NCBI GenBank assembly: GCA_024734555.1
Contig: JANPWX010000030.1
Coordinates: forward strand, 1,515,636 to 1,579,635
Source of the DNA: Trochalopteron elliotii
Lineage: Eukaryota; Chordata; Aves; Passeriformes; Leiothrichidae
Direction: 5' to 3'
Length of the DNA stretch: 64,000 nucleotides
Of the stretch, positions 1 through 12,830 are shown piece by piece. Under the pieces are notes generated by a model. The model did no database searches. It was not told the DNA's origin and was given only the letters and a program-made list of their open reading frames with translations. Position numbers and translations under genes: made by a program. How positions within the stretch are numbered: the stretch's first letter is position 1; each line of letters opens with the position of its first letter.

Positions 1-632
1 GGGGGGCATCAGGCACAGAATCACCAGGAAAAATCGTGAGGCAGAATGCCCCTCCTGAGCAAGGGAGGGGACTGTCCCACTCTGCTCTGCACTGGGGTGG
101 CTTCACCTCAAGTGCCTGGAGCAGTTTTGGGTGCCAACTACAAAAAGACATGAAACTATTAAAGAGTGTCCAAAGGAGGGCCAAGAAGATGGTGAAGAGC
201 CTTGAGAGGAAGCCGTATGAGAAGTAGCTGAGGTCACTTGATTTGTCCAGCTTGGAGAAAAGGAGACTGAGGGGAAACCTCATTGCAGTCAACATTGCTT
301 CCTTGTGTGGGAAAATGGAGGGGCAGACACTGATCTCTTCACTTTTGTGACCAGTGATAGGACTTGAGGCAACAGCATGAAGCTCAGTCAGGGGAAGTTT
401 AGGCTGAGTATCAGGAAAAGGCTCTTCATCTAGAGAAGGTGGGTGGGCACTGGAACAGGCTCCCCAGGGAAGTGGTCATGGCCCCAGGCCTGTGAGAGTT
501 CAAGGAGCGTTTGGACAATGTTCTTGGGCACATGGTGTGACTGTTGGATGTCCCATGCAGGGGCAGGGGTTGGACTCAATGATCCTCATGGGTCTCTTCA
601 AACCCAGCATACTCTGTAACTCTATGATAATG
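1..632 (+). mobile_element. CR1 LINE fragment, 3' part
   Basis: The stretch from about 66 to 632 follows the familiar avian CR1 3' region in order. It has a 'ctctgctctgcactggg' block, then 'ccaaaggagggccaagaag', then 'gaagccgtatgagaag', then 'ggagaaaaggagactgagg', then 'cactggaacaggctcccc'. It closes with 'ttggactcaatgatcctcat', a phrase that marks the 3' end of many CR1 families. The copy ends in a degraded form of the usual TCTATGAT terminal repeat near 629. CR1 elements move by target-primed reverse transcription and are usually 5'-truncated, as here. Bases 1-65 could be more CR1 or flank; I cannot tell. No intact reading frame remains. Confidence 0.92.
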
Positions 633-1418
633 TCTCCAAAACTGGCACAGATTTCTGTATTTTTACTAGCAAACACATGAATAAGGATTGCCTGTCTGAT
701 TGACAAAAATCGCTATGCTAAGGCATATGATGATGTTTTTTGAGGAGTTATTTCTAGTAAACTATTGTTGTATGAAATAACAGTCAATATTTCAGTACAG
801 ACTTGTAACCTGGAATTGAATATTTGCAGGATATGAGGATGATATATCTGTGTAATTGCTACATCTTAGAAAGGAAATTTTGGGAATTTCCTCAAGGAGT
901 TTTAAAGCAATTAATAGCTGTAAAGAAATACAGTTTCTTCGTACCTTTTCAACAGAAATTAATAAAAACTGATATTTTCACCTAGTTATTATACCAAAAT
1001 ATCCAGCAAGTATTCATCTGCTTGATTAATTCTGTTGAGATTTCACATGTTGATGTCTTTCAATATTTTTAAAACTGTTTGTTGATTTTAAGTTGGTCAC
1101 AATCAACTCCAGCATTGACACAAGGTTCAGAAGTTTACCTTAAAGATTATTTGTATTTGGCTTTTTACGTGACTTTGGTGTCTATTACTTCAATAAGGAA
1201 CAACATTCGTATCTGCCCAGACAGAACATTTCAAGCAAATTACAAGGAAGAAAAGGAAAGAAAATAGATGGAACTGAACCAAGACAGAAGTTGTCTATAG
1301 TAAGACAATTCCTGTTGCAGAATTTCTTAGGAACAGTGGATATGATTTGTATTTGGACGGTGAGTGAATCACCCAGACTGGGCCTTGGTGACGCAGGTGG
1401 AAATTCAGCTGCCAAGTC
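633..1418. other. unique AT-rich sequence, no gene seen
   Basis: This lies between a CR1 end and an LTR-like segment. Short open frames occur on both strands but have no recognisable product, and I see no repeat or motif worth naming. Confidence 0.5.
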
Positions 1419-1735
1419 TGTGGCACAGTGAGAATTGCCCCTTAAGGTGTTAACAAGGAGCAGAGGGTTTTTCTAGTAGATAATAAGCATAGCAACTAGC
1501 TGGGGACACAGTAGCTGCCTTAAGGAGTTGTTAAACAATAAGTGTTTGCATTCTTCTCTGTGCTGTGTGCCAATGAATATTCACCTGTAGAGTAAACTAT
1601 GTAGAAGTGTATATAACCTGCCATTTTGGCCAGAATAAACGGAGAACGTAGCACTGACCATACTGGTTGTATCTCCGTTTCGCTCTTGCCAACTTCTCAC
1701 TTATTTTGGGGTTCCCTCGGCTTTCTAATTCCTAC
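1419..1735 (+). mobile_element. LTR-like segment, probable solo LTR of an endogenous retrovirus
   Basis: The segment opens with TG and contains LTR promoter signals in the right order and spacing. There is a CCAAT box at 1570-1574, a TATATAA box at 1610-1616, and an AATAAA polyadenylation signal at 1634-1639. A pyrimidine-rich U5-like stretch follows to about 1697. No viral coding region lies next to it, so a solo LTR from recombination between two LTRs is the simplest reading. The edges are uncertain: the 5' TG could be 1419 or 1429, and the 3' edge anywhere from 1697 to 1735. I did not find a clear target-site duplication. The family is not identified. Confidence 0.5.
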
Positions 1736-3743
1736 TTAGAGTAACAATGATTCCAATAACAGCTATTAAATATTTTGCCTTGTTTCTTATTTGAATGGCT
1801 GATTTCATCTCCTAGGTATTAACTCTGGATATAAGAAAAGCAAATGCCTTCACCTGTTAAGGAACCTGATAATCCCTGTTATTTTTTTCCCATGGAAATA
1901 CAGTTACACTATAAGCAGCTGATATCTCCATCTTCTTCTTACAAGCACTGAAGCCTGCTTTGCAAAAGCTTGAAGAATTGCACCATTCACAGGGGTTTTT
2001 TGTGGCACTTTGCTGATTTCTGTGCAAATGGTTCAGTTTTGCAGCATTTTTTCGAGAAATGGGAACACAGGAATTGTGAATGACATTCCAATATTAAAAC
2101 CTCTCCAAATCTTACAAGAAAAATTTCAGTGTCTTGCTTCTGCTCTTGCTATTAGTCTATTTGCTACAGCATCTCACTGACAAGAGACATTAAGTTATTT
2201 GTCCACTATGGCTCTTATTTCCTCTCTGGAATCTTGATTTTTACTAGACAGCTCTGTCTTCTGTATAAATTTCCTGCACCATTTGCTACGAGACATTTTA
2301 CTTCTTATTTGATTCTGTTGAATCTGGCTATGTGTAAGTGGTCCCATTTTACTCAGAAGTCACCCTATTTCTGCATTTTCATCTTTATTACTAATTGCTG
2401 CAATCTCTTCTACATCCATCTGTTTTATCCATGATATCTGTTTTCTTTCTGAACCATTTCTAGATATGCTGCATAAAGGTTGGATGTCAAATAACCTAAT
2501 ATTTATGGAATTGCACTGGAAAACATATTGCTTGTTCCCCATTGACACATACTCTTTTGAGATCCATCCTCTGGATTTTCTGATGTGATCTGTTATTGTG
2601 TAGTGTTAATCAGAGTTCTGGGTCACACTGTGTCCTATGCCTATCATGGTCAGAGTAAAAAATATCTGCACTTTTACTTTTTCTAGACAATTTTTTTATT
2701 AATCAAACATTAGGATCAGGTTTATTTGACTAGATCTAAGTTATGTAAAATTATTTTGGCTGGCATTAATTGTATTCCTATCACTGAATTTCTTATCAGT
2801 GAATTTTATACCAGCATTTCCAGTATTGCTTAGGACTGATATAAGGCTTACCAGCTACTGACTATGGCAGATTAACAATTCTTCAAGCTGCTAGAATTTT
2901 CTTGTCTGGAGATTTATTAAAATGAACATCAGAGAAGCAGACATTTCCTCAGCCAATTTTTAAGGACTCTTGAATATTATCTTAATTGAATATATTTATT
3001 CATGGTAGATGATGCTTGAAGTTTAGCAGCATGAAGTGCTGTGATTTTCCATCACTTTTATATCCTAAAATGTAAAATATACTCTCATTTTTTTTTTCTG
3101 AGAAATGAAGTCACTACCTCACAGGGAGACAAGATAAAGGCATCAAGTCCTCTCAGCAGGAACCAGGCTCTGTTGCTGCCACAAAAATGAGAATTTAACT
3201 TGACTGGAGTAGGACAGCAGTTTTAAGTTACTCTGAAAAGATCTCTGGGAACAACAAGAAGTCTCAGTTTTTCAGCAGTATCTTGATCAGTATTACCATT
3301 TTCCTGAGTTTGGAACCATAACCTCACCCCTTTTCCCCATTTGGCTCTTTGTGAATTGATTATAGACAGTCCCTGACATTTTGCTATCACTACAGAGCTA
3401 GTTTATCCTTTATTTTTCATGTTTCATTTTCTTGGTTGGTATTCTAAACAGAAGTACTTAGAATGAATATATTCTCTTTTTCATTTATTGAATAACTCCT
3501 AGTAATGATTTTATCATACCAACTTGGAATGAATATTGCTTGAAGATGGTTATCTCAGTCAAAGAATTATTCTAGTATCCTTACATTTCCTTATCAGTTT
3601 TCAAAATTTCATCCTTTCCGATTATTATTTTGCTGGTTATTGTCTGTTCTCATCTATGTTTCTCATCTATATCATAAATACATGTATAGATAAAAAATCA
3701 TATTTAGGTACATCTAATATCTTAGGTTTATGAAAAAATATAA
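1736..3743. other. unique AT-rich sequence, no gene seen
   Basis: AT-rich DNA with scattered T runs (for example near 3089-3099). All open frames are under 70 codons and unremarkable. No mobile element is recognised. Confidence 0.5.
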
Positions 3744-3781
<38 letters not shown>

Positions 3782-3815
3782 TGATAGATAGATAGATAGA
3801 TAGATAGACAGATAG
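3744..3815. repeat. GATA tetranucleotide microsatellite
   Basis: About 18 units of GATA/ATAG in 72 bases, interrupted by one TTGA unit near 3781 and one GACA unit near 3808. The long uninterrupted blocks suggest it is likely to vary in length between individuals. Confidence 0.98.
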
Positions 3816-6800
3816 TTTCTATTTCTGTCTCCTGTCTTGCCTTGTTTTGCTAATGAGCTTTTACAAAACATTGTTCCATGATTATGGAAGCATATTTTTT
3901 TTTGTGTGCCAACTTATCCTTTCCAAAAACTCCCTATATTTATTCATATTTCTCTCACAGTCTATCTTTTAGTTTCTTGCAGACAATTCATACTATCATA
4001 TGATATATGATCCTACTATCATACTTTTATACTCTTTAAAAAATAATCTATTTATAGTGTCTGATAGAAGATCTTGAATGCTGAAAAGTGATCCTATCTA
4101 AACACTACTACTACTAATAGCATAATCTATTATCTTCTTTCCTTTTCTACAGTTCCCAGGATCACTTAAGGTGTTCTCATGAAAACACCCAAAACACAAT
4201 TTGAGGGAAAGATGTTTTCCTGCTTTTGTAAGTGTAAGTGTAAAATTATAAATAAATAAATAGACAATTATTTTGGACTGGGAACCCCAAGCAACCAAGA
4301 CTTTATTTCAGCTTTATGACATGAGGAAGGCCCTGATGAGCTATTTGCACTCTGGCTTTCTGTTACATAGTGCATCAAATGATAAAGGTGTAAGCAGAAG
4401 GACTCAACAGATCCCAGTTTTGCAAAAAAATCTAAATTCTTGAATTTTTCCAAGTTTTAGCAAATTGGAGGAGGAAAATGATATGGAAAATAGTAAAAAA
4501 GTGGCACTAGCAGGATTTATTAATAAAACTTATGGGTTTGGAAAACAAAGCAGTTTTACCCTTTTTGTCAATGTATTGCCAACAGAGAAAAAAAATTGAC
4601 GTGGATGGTCCTTTCTTTGAGGGGCTGATTCTAATGATGGAAATTATTTAAGTTTTTGAGAAGTATTGTGCTGTTGATTAATTGGTTTATATTTTCTTTA
4701 AGTAATAAAGAAATCAATTTTACATAGGTTTGTGCAAATATGTTTAGAATAGAATGTATAACCTTGATGGCTATTTAGGAAAATGTAATCAAGTTGTTAC
4801 ATTCAGATCATTTTCTGTACTGAATTGATGGATCAGTAGATAAAGCTTCAATTACAGTCACAGAATTGTAATTTTAATTGGAAAATTACATAGGCAGTGT
4901 TCACTATGACCAGAAAAAATTAGACTAATGAAACCAACAACTAAGCCGTTTTTGAGATTATGCACATGTATTAATTAATGAAAGCATCTTTTTCATTATA
5001 GCTGTTAAAATGTCTTTCAGGGGCTGCATTATAAAGACTGCATTTTGATGGTCTGGGAAATATAACCTAGAGGCAGTAAGCTAACATTTGGCCCACGTTC
5101 TGGTTGTATCTATTATTTGACATGGGAATTTTAGTACTATCAGCTAGTGAGCATGACTGCTTTACAAATTTAGGAGAGCAGAACCTTTATGCCCTACTGC
5201 AATAATAAATATTTGAACACTATAGAGGTAAAAAAATGGTTTAGACTTTCCAAAAATCCCTAAGGATTTTGTAACCCAACTTCCAAAAGGGTTGGTGCCC
5301 CCAGGCAGCTTTGAAGAATATCCAGCATAGTAGTAATATTATGTCTTCTGGAACTTTTAAGAGAAAGTGAGATGCACTAAAACAGGCAAGATCCTCTTAT
5401 GGCATATGGATTGGTTACCTGTGCTTACAGGTTTAGCATAGCCCAACTACATCAAGACTCTGCAGTCTTTAAGAGACCACTTTTGTAGTTTTAGCACCTA
5501 CAGTAAAAAAATTGAAGTTTGGGAAACTGTAAACATTGGCAACTTGATCTTAAAATTATATAAGATATAGGTAAATTTGGTGACATCATTTGATGTAATG
5601 CCTCAGATGAAATTACAGTCTTTGGTGAAACAGTTACACATATGCATTCCAAGTTGTATAATACTGATATAAGTCAAATCATACTCCAAACCTTGGAGTC
5701 TGAGAGGATTGATGAAAATAAGATGGCATTTAGAGTCATATGGTATTTCCACTTGGAAACCTTTATGTTTTGGGAATATTTTGATTTAAGAAAAATTCTG
5801 AAATACAAACAGAAGATGAATTAAAGATGGCAAATGCATCTTAAAATTGGGACACCAGATGAGGCTTTCTACCTACCAAGGAGGTAAGGGATCATGAACA
5901 GTACCTCCCTGATGACACCATGTTAGCTTCATAGACAATTTTATAAATTGAGCTGTGTGGGCAGCTGCTTACTTTTTCTTGCTCAGACTGGGGCTGTATC
6001 TGGCTTTCTGATAGAAGGAAAAATAAGGTTGTGATCCACAGAGCACCTAGTTACTCTTTTTACATTTTCAACACTGCAATCAGTAGTTGCTACAAGTCTG
6101 AGTGTATCTGTTCTTTAACATGGAAAGAATGTCAGCAACACGGTATAGACAGTAAGTTAATGATAATTGTAGCAGTAAAGGTGTTTAATACTAAAAAGTT
6201 CTTGGGAAGAAGTTTCCATTTTCATATAAAAACACTTCTAGATGAATGTTAAGGGCATACAGAGTGGTAAGAGGCAGGTCTTCCATACCAAAAATGTGAA
6301 GAACGCATTCCTTGTGTTTTTGCAGTAAGAGAAAGAAGGTTCTGCTTTTATGAGTGTCTGTGAAAACAACTTCTTTCTTGCATGCTTCTCATTCCAGTTC
6401 TGTCTACTTATCATTTATGACAACAAACATAATGGACCTTGTAAGCTTATATTTTCCCTTTTTACCATTCTGTTTTCTGCATCCTGGAGTTCATGAAGCT
6501 CCTCTTGGAAATAGAGTATTTATACTTCTTAATTTTCTCATCTTCTCCTCAGCCTAACAGTTCTACCTCTATTCCTTGTGTTATTCTAGAATTGCTCTGA
6601 GTAGGACTTTGTCTTAGGAATTCTTCCCTTTACACTACTTATTGTGTAAACAGAAAGCAAGAATTCTAGAGAAAGAAAGTATGATTTATGGTTTAGACAG
6701 CTAGAACTGCCTACAGGAACTTATTTTCTCCCCATCTTCATGAGAAAATCCTAACATAGTGTTAAGTAAGTCACCTAAAGCTTCCAAATGATTGTACTAT

Positions 6801-9481
6801 TTTTAGCCTTCACAAAAATTTCGTATCTGTTTTTCAGAAACACTGTGTCCCTACATCTGTTATTCAATTGCACACAATTTGTGCTTTGGGTAAATAATGC
6901 TGTGATGCAACAAGTTGTGAAACAAATCAGGCCATCTTCAGTTGGGCATTCAAAATGACAACAATTTTTTTAAAAAAATACATGGATCTTACCGCCTTTG
7001 TCTATTAAAAGTGAATAACTTTATTTCATGTCACAAAAATACCAAGAAGATTAATAAATTATTCCTTTGATACAGTCAAACACTATAGCAGTGTCATGGA
7101 AAAACTCATGAGAATATTAATTATTCTGTATTCAGAGGTTCAATTAAATCATATGCAGTAAACAAAGCATGGTGCTGAACCCTGAACAAAGGGAGTGGAA
7201 TGAGGGCCTGAACTGTTTCTCATATGCTGAGCATGAGTTTCCCAAGCAATAAAATGTCTGGGAGACAGTCAGAAATAGTACAGTGTTTAATGAACAATTG
7301 ATGTATATCCTGCATTAAGTATTACCAGCATTAATTCTGACATTTCCTAAGTTTAGACTTTTTGGCTTTTAACCCCAGTCTTCTGTAACGTATTTTTGGA
7401 TGCATTCTACCAAAAGTAGTCTTGAATGCTTTAGTCAGTGTACTCCTATTGTACCAGGCTGCACAAAAACACTGAGACAATGACTGCCCTTAAGATGTTT
7501 TCTGTATAAACAGGTGCAGTTTTTTGAGAGTGCTTTACATATTTAGGATTTTTTTTAATAAGAACAATGTTTGTTTTTTTTTTTTTTTCTCTTGCTAAGG
7601 CTTTCAAAATGGCATAGAGATGAGGGCAGCCAAGTGTCTCCACCAAAACAGCTTTCTAAAGGATTGGCTTACAGTGGGGTTCTCAGCCAGAGGTCAGTGT
7701 GTTACAGCCACCCTGCCCTGATCATGTTGCTGAACGGGAAATGAGTCTCCTCTAAATCATAGATAGACAGGGCAGGCTTCTGGCAGTGGAAGGGAAGGTT
7801 CTGGTATAAAAAAGATTGTGATTTTCTGAGCTATAAACAATTGGATCTCACATATTTTAGTGCAGACATTTGAGTGCTGCTGAAGAAATATTTTCTGCAG
7901 AATTCAGGAATTCCACCTTGCCTTTACAGACATCCCTTAGCTGAATATTTTGTGCACACAAACTGAGCAGTCTTATTCTTGCTGATTGATTTTCAAATTG
8001 ATATTGACTTTCCAATTCACATTCCCCGCACTGAGTACCTTCCATTCATCCATCTATCGTATTTCTAGCATGCTCATCACTGTAGCTTGTCAAGGCCTTA
8101 CATAAATCATCTGAGGCCTAATCATATGTCAGATACCTATGCAAATGATCATTCTGCTTGCCAGTCTCTATAATCTAGTAACTTTCAAAGGCACAAAAAA
8201 CCTGTAATCCCTTCCTTTCTCTTGCACTGTGCTATACAATCTATTCATCTTGATTTATTTGCCTATTTTAACCTTCCTGTTTTCTTTACTGGGAATAAAA
8301 ATCATACTTTAGCTGAAACAGAGCTGATGGACATTATAATAAGTCCTCATGAAATCCAAAGCAAAGCATCATTTGTTACAGTAATGAACTGCAGAGCAAT
8401 ATATAGAACAGTGCATCTTGACTGAATTTATGTAATTCAGCTTAAAATATGTTTTTGGGAAAAAAACACAACAAAATAAAGCAATAAAAACCCTATCACT
8501 TCTATTCCAGACTTTCAGTTAATAATTTTTCACATAAGAATGAATTAAACTTGCAATGAAAGGAATGCCATGTTATTGAAGTATTTGTGATAAATTGTTA
8601 CAAATGCAATTTCAAGAAGAAAACATAAAAGATATAAGAGAAACATTTATGATTGATTTTGAATTATGGTGTATCTCTTACATTAGAATGACGTTAAAAA
8701 CCAGGATTAAGTAATTTTCTGGTGTGGAAGAATTTTTCTGAGCATTTTTCTGTTTATGAACTGAAAAGAATAAATAACAACATTCATTTGACAAATAAAA
8801 AGAGCTAGTTAGGAAAAACATCTTTGTTCTCTATATGAATAATATTTGGTATTTTTCTGTTTCTTTTAACAGATAAATGTTGCATTTTAATACAGATATT
8901 TTTCTTACAATGTCACTTCTTTCCTTTGGAGATAAAGAGGTGTTTCCCAATGACTCTTTTTGCCTATTTTTGGCAGAATTTTTACACCAAATTGTTCAAG
9001 TTTTAAATTTCACTTAGTATGTATTTTAAATTATTTTCCTGAGCCAGTAGGTACTCATGAGTATTTTCTACTATAAGGAATTTAAAAAACATTTCAGAAA
9101 ACTCAGTGCACTTTTTCCAAACAGCGACAAAGACCCACTTGTAAAAAAGAAAGTGAGTGGATTCTAATATTGCCATTTAAAATTCTGTTGTGTTCTGTCA
9201 TCTTTATAAAAGGAGCACATCTTAAAAATAAGCTATAGCAGTGATAGTTGTAGTAGTCAACAAAAAATGTAATTTAAATTAAATTGAATAATCACCTAAG
9301 CTTGGAAAAAAAAGGTAGCAAGAAAGAAAAGAAAGGAAAGGAGGGAAAACACATAATATCTACTTAATTTTTTTCACTGCTAAATTACTAACAAGAAATA
9401 ACCAAAATATCTACAGATGTCCTGAAACTGATTCTTTGGTCAGAACGTGAAAGCCCAAAAATTCCTTCATTTTTTAACTGT
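3816..9481. other. unique AT-rich sequence, no gene seen
   Basis: More than 5 kb of AT-rich DNA. It holds minor simple sequence such as an AAAT run at 4249-4262 and a 15-base T run at 7574-7588. A slightly GC-richer patch at about 7670-7790 is not recognised. Open frames stay below about 75 codons and look random. Confidence 0.5.
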
Positions 9482-9525
9482 TTGTCAAGTTTGTAGTGAA
9501 AGGTTGTCGAGTTTGTAGCAAAAGG
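9482..9525. repeat. 22-bp tandem duplication, two copies
   Basis: Positions 9482-9503 and 9504-9525 are head-to-tail copies of a 22-base unit that starts TTGTC and ends AAAGG. They differ at three positions, all transitions, so this is a small local duplication that has aged. Confidence 0.85.
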
Positions 9526-9628
9526 TGGTGGGGTTTTTTGCCATCAAATAACCTTTCTTTAACCCAAGAGTAGAACACTTGAAGCATTGTTAAAAATTTT
9601 ATTTTCCATCACAGACAAACGCCTAGTC

Positions 9629-9653
9629 TGATATATATTCTTAATATATATCA
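9629..9653. repeat. AT-rich perfect inverted repeat
   Basis: Two 11-base arms (TGATATATATT and its complement) are separated by the three bases CTT. Low-complexity TA content makes such palindromes fairly easy to form by chance. Confidence 0.8.
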
Positions 9654-11800
9654 ATTAAAAGTAGAGTATAAATTCTTATACTTATGAGGCCTTGTCTTCA
9701 GAGGATGAGTGGAGGATCCTGGTTGCATGGGTCCTAGAGATACAGTAAAAAGCCATTGTCTAATTAATTACCAACTGTTACAGCAACAAAATTATGTTTT
9801 TGCCTTTCACCAAACTCTAAAAGTAGGCTGGGTCATGCTACTGCCTCTCAAATGGACTGGGGTGTGTGGGAAAGTGACTGCCCCTATGGAAGAGAAGCAC
9901 CTTGCCTAAGAAGGGTCTGTCTCTGCTCTCTGCCCTGGGAATTACCCCAATTGCTTTAATCTGCCAATTGCCAGCGCCAACAGGAATCAATGGGAAGGGA
10001 AACCTGCCCTGTGCGGCACAGTTGTTTTACTCTTCGTTTACGTAACAAAATCAACCCTGACTTGGCTTCTCATTCTGAAGTGGAAAAATTCCATTTTCCC
10101 CTAAGTTTCTGATAAGTTTCAACCCAAAGAACTGGGTTAAACTCAGAAAGGAACTGTTGGTCCAGGAACTGAAGGATGAAAGTTTCAAACATTTCTTCTT
10201 AGAGCTGTTTCATCTAGGAAAGCTCAAACTTGCCTCCTGCTCAGCAACCTGATCTTTCCATTCCTGATTTTAGGTGTATAATTTCTCTTGTGCTTTTTAA
10301 AAGGAGGTATATAAGTCTTCACAAATGTCTTGGGTCCTATCTCAAGTTGTATACCAGTATCATTGAGCAGACCTCAGTTGTACAGACTAGCTATATCAAA
10401 AACCAGTGATGGATGAAGGGTTCTTTGACAGCCATGTTTATTTACTTCTAATTAAAGTATTCATTCAACTACAGTCAGTCCTATATGACTACCCACTGGG
10501 ACTTCTCTGAGGATGTACTTAGGGCTCTGCAAGATCAGTACTCACACAGTCAGCAAATGAGTGAAATTCTTCTCCTGATGACACAGGGCATTTTTCAGAT
10601 AATGGTTTGTTAGTTGCAAGCTCAAGTATTTTTATTTCTGTCTTGGTGCATTTTTAATATTTGTCACTTTCATTCCAGTTGAAGGACACTCCTTCGATGA
10701 TGTTGCTAAACTTGTTAGGCAGGTGCATTTTTGATATGAGGTATTCTTGTGCATAGTAAATTTATCTGTATTCAGTGTGAATTTCTGGCATGCAGCATCA
10801 CAGACACTGACAAATGATTGATTAGATTTGACAGAGGAAAATGAATTATACTTGACATAAAGCATCTATACTGCACTGTCAATACTTTGCTGTGCAGCTG
10901 GGAAGATAATTTATCTGTTTTCAGCCTTCTTCATTTATTTCCCATTTACAATTATAAAAAAATTTCAAATGTTTCTCTTTGTTTTGCTTCGCCTTACTCT
11001 TCTCCTACTGTTGCCACCCTACCATGCTCTGCATTGTAGTTTTTGAAATATATGTTCAGGAACACTCAGAATTTATTAACTCTGCCCAAAATTTATTCCC
11101 TTACACAGTGAGAAATGGAAAATATTTAGTTAAGCTCCAAAATACTCAACATTTCATAAATAAAGAAAAATAAAATCTAGCTGAAAAAAAATCACAATAT
11201 TTCTAAGTATCCTACTCAAAGGAGCAAAAATATTTGTATTGTACTAATTGATATACAAACATTAATTTTGTATCAGACACTGCCCAATATTACTCATATG
11301 GAAATAAACTCCTCTAGACAATACATTTGTTTAGAATTATATTCAATATTAATAGGCAGTGAGTGTGTGGGCACTAGGAACTTAAAGTACATTCTATTTC
11401 TCTCTGAACTTCGCAAGTTCATTGCAGCAACAGTACCTCACACCTTGTTTTATTGGCAAGTTCTGTTGCAGAGCATAATTAAATCAATTAATATATGCAC
11501 ATGACACAATGTTCTGGTAAGTTTCAAGCTGAGGAAATGTAAATTGACTCCAAGGTATTTGCAGAAAAAGAGAAAACTTTTCTTAAGGACACAACTCTCA
11601 TAACCTATAAAGCTATCACCAAGTTTATCTTGGGTATGAATGGCTGCATCTGTAATGGCTCAGTAGCTTCAAAAAAGACCTAAGGTTTAGATTTCTGACT
11701 GTAAATATTTAAAACAGAGCCATTCCCATTTTTGCATCAAAATAAAGAGGTCTAGATTTTTCTCCTTTGTTTTTTATTGTAGAGAGAGTTCAATTGTAAG
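9654..11800. other. unique sequence, no gene seen
   Basis: Mostly AT-rich. The part at about 9830-10030 is richer in G and C but matches no element I recognise. Open frames of 60-80 codons show no family features. Confidence 0.5.
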
Positions 11801-11888
11801 GCCTTTTTTCTTTACTTTTTTTTCCTTTCTTTTTTTCCTTTCTTTTTTTCTTTTTTTTAGGTTTGTCTTTGTTTTTATTTTCTTTTTT
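11801..11888. repeat. T-rich polypyrimidine tract
   Basis: Almost pure T with regular C interruptions, built from repeats close to CTTTCTTTTTTTC. A TTTTTTTTAG at 11851-11860 resembles a splice acceptor, but a tract like this produces such matches by chance. Confidence 0.9.
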
Positions 11889-12811
11889 AATGCCTATAAT
11901 CTTTCATGAGACATTTCTTGGGCATGATACAACAAGATTTAAATGCAGAACTGGCATTAAGCTAGTGGGAATTGCCAATTAAATCTCAGGCATAATATTG
12001 AGAGCCTATGTATCTAAGCACAGCTTCAAGCGTTTCCATATGGTGGAAAAACCTCCCTGAACCTGAGTGATATTTAAATTTGTACAATATAGCACTAGGA
12101 AAATACAGATAAAATTTTGTTGCTTTATATAGAACATCATTATCCCCAGCAGGATGACTGCCTGTTCTCTTGGGACCAGAGTTTAAGATCAAGTCTGAGC
12201 ATTCAGCTTTCCTAGGTAAACAGAGCTCATGTATAATTGATGTTGATAGCGTTAAATGAAGCACTCATTGTCTCTTTTTTTACTGCCTGACTTCAGAATC
12301 ACACTGACTGCAAACAATGAGAAAATCAAGCAACCAACTCCCCTAGACTGGTTAATTGCTTCAAAGGAGGATGTGAATGGAAAAGTAAAGGCACTTCTAG
12401 TAGCATCAACAAACCTAATGGTCGGCACCAACTAGAAATAGTAATTTGACAAAATGAAGACTTTTCCACTGTAAAAGCAAAAATTCCCATGTAGTCATCC
12501 AGAGAATTATTCCTAAGAAATTCAACAGCTAGTTTGGTAGACTCTTTCCGTAACAAAATTACTGCAATTTGCAGTTGACTTGGATTTCTATGAAAACCAA
12601 AAAATGCTTAAATAAATGCTTTTTTTGTTGGATAAGTCTTCCAGGACATCAGGTAAAGTAGCTGAGAGCCATAAAGAAAAGGAATTTTGAATTAATTTCT
12701 ATTATTCTTTTTTTTTTTTTTGAATTGTAAAAAAGTTTCCTTTGACAGTTTTAAAAAGGAATTCTGATTTTCCATTTTTTGATGCAATTTTAGCTGAGAA
12801 ACTGTGGTATA
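11889..12811. other. unique AT-rich sequence, no gene seen
   Basis: Open frames of 92 and 76 codons on the minus strand (11986-12264 and 12326-12556) have no recognisable domain and no supporting context. A short T run sits near 12708-12721. Confidence 0.45.
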
Positions 12812-12830
12812 ACCACTTATAATAAGTGGT
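12812..12830. repeat. perfect palindrome, 9-bp arms
   Basis: ACCACTTAT, one A, then ATAAGTGGT. Its left half plus six more bases recurs near 14000 as ACCACTTATAATAAG. Confidence 0.85.

Noticed and set aside
7671..7710. CAGTGGGGTTCTCAGCCAG string resembling the end of a hAT (Charlie-type) DNA transposon
   Set aside because: No matching inverted end or internal similarity was found nearby.
11845..11870. Splice-acceptor-like end of a pyrimidine tract
   Set aside because: Low-complexity T/C tracts give this match by default and no exon-like sequence follows.
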